Assembly: GCA_027068435.1 (NCBI GenBank)
Contig: JAMOTA010000030.1
Span: 1-64,000, forward strand
DNA length: 64,000 nucleotides
From: Sulfurovum sp.
GTDB taxonomy: Bacteria > Campylobacterota > Campylobacteria > Campylobacterales > Sulfurovaceae
Reading direction: 5' to 3'
Part shown: piece by piece, positions 63,322 to 64,000 of the stretch
How positions within the stretch are numbered: position 1 is the stretch's first letter
Layout: every line of letters starts with the position of its first letter
Made by a program: the position numbers and the translations under genes
Notes under the pieces: model-generated
Databases searched by the model: none
What the model was told of the DNA's origin: nothing
What the model saw: the letters and a program-made list of their open reading frames with translations, nothing else

Positions 63322-63819
63322 TTATATCTCCTTGGAATGTTTTTGAATCCATTCAATAATTTGAATAGTATTATTTAAATCTAATATATCTATATGCTCT
63401 GGTATCGTATATGTAGTATGGTCTATAGTATGATCAATAGCTATAGCTTCACTACATTCAAAATAACTCTCATCTATGCTATTTCTAAAAATAGCAATAC
63501 GAGGAAGAGGTAAAGTTTTAAGCCCCTCAACAAGTAAAATGTCAAAGTCATTTATCATTGTAACTATCTCATCTAAACTTTTCTCTCTATGAGAAAGATA
63601 AGTGGTGCGTGTAGGTGAGGTAACTACAACCTCTGCACCTGTTTTAGAGAATCTATCACTATCTTTACCCTCAACATCAAAAATAGCTTTATCTTTAGGG
63701 TCATTTTTAATAATGGCAACTTTATGACCTTCAATAAGAACTTTTGCTACTTTCTCAACTAGAGTGGTTTTACCACTACCTGATGGACCTGTAAATGCTA
63801 CTGCTACTCTTTTATTCAC
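63322..63819 (-). CDS. mobB: Molybdopterin-guanine dinucleotide biosynthesis protein MobB
   Basis: 165 residues. Walker A GPSGSGKTTLVEKVA starts at 11. VAIIKNDPKDKAIFDVEGKDSDRF and ILLVEGLKTLPLP fit MobB, a GTPase that helps attach GMP to molybdopterin. It has no mobA neighbour. It opens a mobB-fbp-small protein run on the minus strand. Confidence 0.9.
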   Translation of the reverse strand: MNKRVAVAFTGPSGSGKTTLVEKVAKVLIEGHKVAIIKNDPKDKAIFDVEGKDSDRFSKTGAEVVVTSPTRTTYLSHREKSLDEIVTMINDFDILLVEGLKTLPLPRIAIFRNSIDESYFECSEAIAIDHTIDHTTYTIPEHIDILDLNNTIQIIEWIQKHSKEI

Positions 63820-63908
63820 ACGTAAACCTTTAATTAAGTTAGAGGGAATTATACTTAAATGTTTATTGAATGTATGTTAAAATCATTACAATTATAGAAG
63901 GAGTATAA

Positions 63909-64000
63909 ATGCATAATATAATATGGCTAATTAGTATAGTATTCCTTTTATCTGGATGCAGTTCAAAAGAAGAAAAAGCTTTTCTGACTCAGTACGAAAA
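63909..64000 (+). CDS. Start of a predicted lipoprotein gene, cut by the window end
   Basis: ATG 63909 with AGAAGGAG upstream opens MHNIIWLISIVFLLSGCSSK, a lipoprotein signal peptide with lipobox LSGC (Cys17), then a Lys/Glu-rich start. Only 30 residues lie within the window; the product cannot be assigned. Confidence 0.65.
   Translation, partial: MHNIIWLISIVFLLSGCSSKEEKAFLTQYE

Overview
The window is AT-rich, densely packed bacterial chromosome. Its gene set (QueC/QueH queuosine genes, the lipid A genes lpxA, lpxB and an LpxH-like hydrolase, MreBC, a MTHFR-like protein, a divergent short Sua5-like protein, a HyaD/HydD-type hydrogenase protease) and its promoters with an extended TGCTATAAT-like -10 and no clear -35 point to a Campylobacterota member, most likely a free-living Sulfurovum- or Sulfurimonas-like organism. 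The phylum is inferred from protein character; genus was not tested.

Layout. 1-2.0 kb: the 3' end of a RraB-like gene, a hydrogenase maturation protease, queC and a small lipoprotein. 2.0-6.3 kb: a tight operon of a 30-residue membrane peptide, XpaC-like, TelA-like, SPFH+GYF and double zinc-ribbon proteins, resembling membrane-stress gene sets. 6.3-12.1 kb: an accessory patch with a broken RhuM gene, a Rof-like gene and a 1601-residue DEDD exonuclease-RecQ-UvrD fusion. 12.1-18.9 kb: tcdA, surE, a hipBA module with two operator-like sites, greA, argC, an lpxH-like gene, DUF3817 and MTHFR-like genes. 19.0-23.3 kb: serB, a MotA/MotB-type (ZorAB-like) ion-motor pair with a coupled 55-residue ORF, and truD. 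23.3-27.5 kb: an orphan TRAP binding protein, an alpha/beta hydrolase, and a very AT-rich island with a DUF6615-like protein and a RelE-type toxin-antitoxin pair. 27.7-37.5 kb: hemL, an AtpZ-like gene, cell-wall and transport genes, and a VWA / repeat-protein / MoxR ATPase triad. 37.5-40 kb: an arsC remnant, tRNA-Ser(GCU), a CLC transporter and rraA. 40-48 kb: a B12-dependent glutamate mutase operon (S, E and L subunits) with an AMP-forming ligase, followed by an HD-GYP response regulator and a hybrid kinase. 48-64 kb: mainly housekeeping genes on the minus strand (yaiI, ywbE, carB, mreC, mreB, clpX, lpxA, fabZ, queH, lpxB, fbp, mobB), with a desaturase and trmH on the plus strand.

The loci most worth attention are the exonuclease-RecQ-UvrD fusion, the glutamate mutase-ligase operon, the VWA/BRCT-like-LRV/MoxR triad, the solitary ZorAB-like motor and the DUF6615 island. 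None can be called a proven new system from sequence alone. No CRISPR array, rRNA, insertion sequence or prophage was seen.
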